This document shows, one piece after another, positions 5,637 through 6,034 of a stretch of 6,034 bases of DNA. The translations under genes were made by a program, and so were the position numbers. The stretch lies in assembly GCA_035399665.1 (NCBI GenBank), contig DAOPJM010000067.1:1-6034 (forward strand), given 5' to 3'. Below the pieces are notes generated by a model. The model did not search any database, was not told the DNA's origin, and worked only from the letters and a program-made list of their open reading frames with translations. Every line of letters begins with the position of its first letter. Within the stretch, counting starts at the first letter, position 1. The stretch is from DAOPJM01 sp035399665. GTDB lineage: Bacteria; Bacillota; Clostridia; Christensenellales; CAG-138.

Positions 5637-5663
5637 AAAAAGGGCGCTCCTTTCGGAACGCCC
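5637..5663 (-). terminator. Intrinsic terminator-like hairpin between the parB-like gene and repA
   Basis: In the minus-strand transcript 5663-5655 (GGGCGUUCC) pairs with 5650-5642 (GGAGCGCCC) in a 9-bp stem with one G-U pair, closed by a GAAA tetraloop and followed by five U (5641-5637). On the plus strand the same position is a C/A mismatch, so the structure favours the minus transcript. It lies 14 bases past the parB-like stop and about ten bases before the repA ribosome binding site. It probably terminates part of the parB transcript. Confidence 0.8.
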
Positions 5664-5677
5664 GCGCAGCACAAGCA

Positions 5678-6034
5678 TTATCTTTCTTGCTCTCGCTGTC
5701 GCTTTTTCTGCCATTGCTCCAACAGCTTCAAAATGGTCTGCTCCATCTGTTGGGGCGTATAGGACTTGGGGAAGTATTTTTTGAGCTTGTCGCCGGTGAG
5801 CGTAACCTTGTCCAACTCTCCTTTCTTTTCCTCGGACATGATAGCGTTCATTACGTCCAGCGACAGCTTGCCTTCCTGTGAAAACTTCTTGAGGCGCTGT
5901 GCCTGAGAAAGTGAAGGCGTTGCCTGTTCGCTGTCCATAGCTTCCAGTAGCATGGTCTGTTCGTCTGGTTTGAGATAGGACAGCTCAACAGCAGGGTTGA
6001 TGGCGATTTTCTTTGCGTCCACCATATCAAGAAG
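5678..6034 (-). CDS. parB: ParB/Spo0J family partition protein, C-terminal part (5' end outside window)
   Basis: The last 118 residues are visible; the reading frame is open through the right edge (LLDMVDAKKIAINPAVELSYL). The ATG at 6025 is internal and not a true start. The visible part holds NPAVELSYL, the segment DSEQATPSLSQAQRLKKFSQEGKLS, SYTPQQMEQTILKLLEQWQKKRQREQER at the C-terminus and a helix-rich, highly charged middle. This matches the C-terminal half of ParB-like proteins of Tn1549-type ICEs, which bind parS-like sites and promote stable inheritance of the extrachromosomal form. The ParB N-terminal nuclease-like domain and the main DNA-binding helices would lie upstream, off the window. 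A ParA gene would be expected nearby but is not seen. Confidence 0.8.
   Translation of the reverse strand, partial: LLDMVDAKKIAINPAVELSYLKPDEQTMLLEAMDSEQATPSLSQAQRLKKFSQEGKLSLDVMNAIMSEEKKGELDKVTLTGDKLKKYFPKSYTPQQMEQTILKLLEQWQKKRQREQER

Noticed and set aside
1..6034. Origin of transfer, attachment site or insertion sequence
   Set aside because: No relaxase gene, nick-like region with long inverted repeats, transposase, integrase or terminal direct repeat was seen; these would be expected elsewhere in the element.

Overview
The window is a gene-dense segment of a Firmicutes integrative and conjugative element (ICE) or closely related conjugative plasmid. Every gene I accept lies on the minus strand, so transcription runs from base 6034 towards base 1. 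Gene content and order (ParB-like, RepA_N initiator, DUF3846, DUF4406-like, PcfB, VirD4 coupling ATPase, Maff2, VirB6/TrbL, PrgI) match what I recall of the Tn1549/CTn-type elements of gut Clostridia. The balanced base composition and strong AGGAGG-type ribosome binding sites fit Lachnospiraceae or Oscillospiraceae-like hosts. Host and element family are inferred from recalled homology and were not checked by search.

Reading in the direction of transcription, 6034-5678 is the C-terminal part of a ParB/Spo0J-type protein cut by the window edge. 5611-4682 is a RepA_N replication initiator. 4647-4192 and 4178-3831 are two small soluble accessory proteins (DUF3846 and DUF4406/DUF7768-like). 3753-3262 is a PcfB-family protein that overlaps the coupling protein gene (3265-1490) by 4 bases. 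1438-1223 is Maff2, 1143-274 is a VirB6/TrbL-like multi-pass membrane protein, and 258-1 is PrgI, cut by the left edge. The VirB4-type ATPase expected after PrgI would lie outside the window. The layout joins a replication/partition module directly to the front half of a type IV secretion system.

Two kinds of non-coding signal stand out. First, the repA coding sequence carries five copies of GGAAGTCT (one with a single mismatch) at exactly 23-bp intervals (5143-5257). This period is not a multiple of three, and the array lies over the linker between the two protein domains. An AT-rich stretch (5090-5129) and a tetranucleotide tract (5070-5089) sit beside it. This has the architecture of an origin embedded in its initiator gene, as known for RepA_N plasmids. 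Second, three gene boundaries inside the apparently single operon carry a hairpin followed by a T-run on the transcribed strand (5637-5663, 4662-4692, 1478-1502). A fourth boundary (1163-1193) carries a perfect 13-bp hairpin without a T-run, next to the trbL ribosome binding site. The operon therefore seems punctuated by RNA structures that could set gene-by-gene dosage.

No tRNA, rRNA, insertion sequence, CRISPR array or att site was seen. The longest stretch without a gene is 79 bases (1144-1222), so there is no large unexplained gap.
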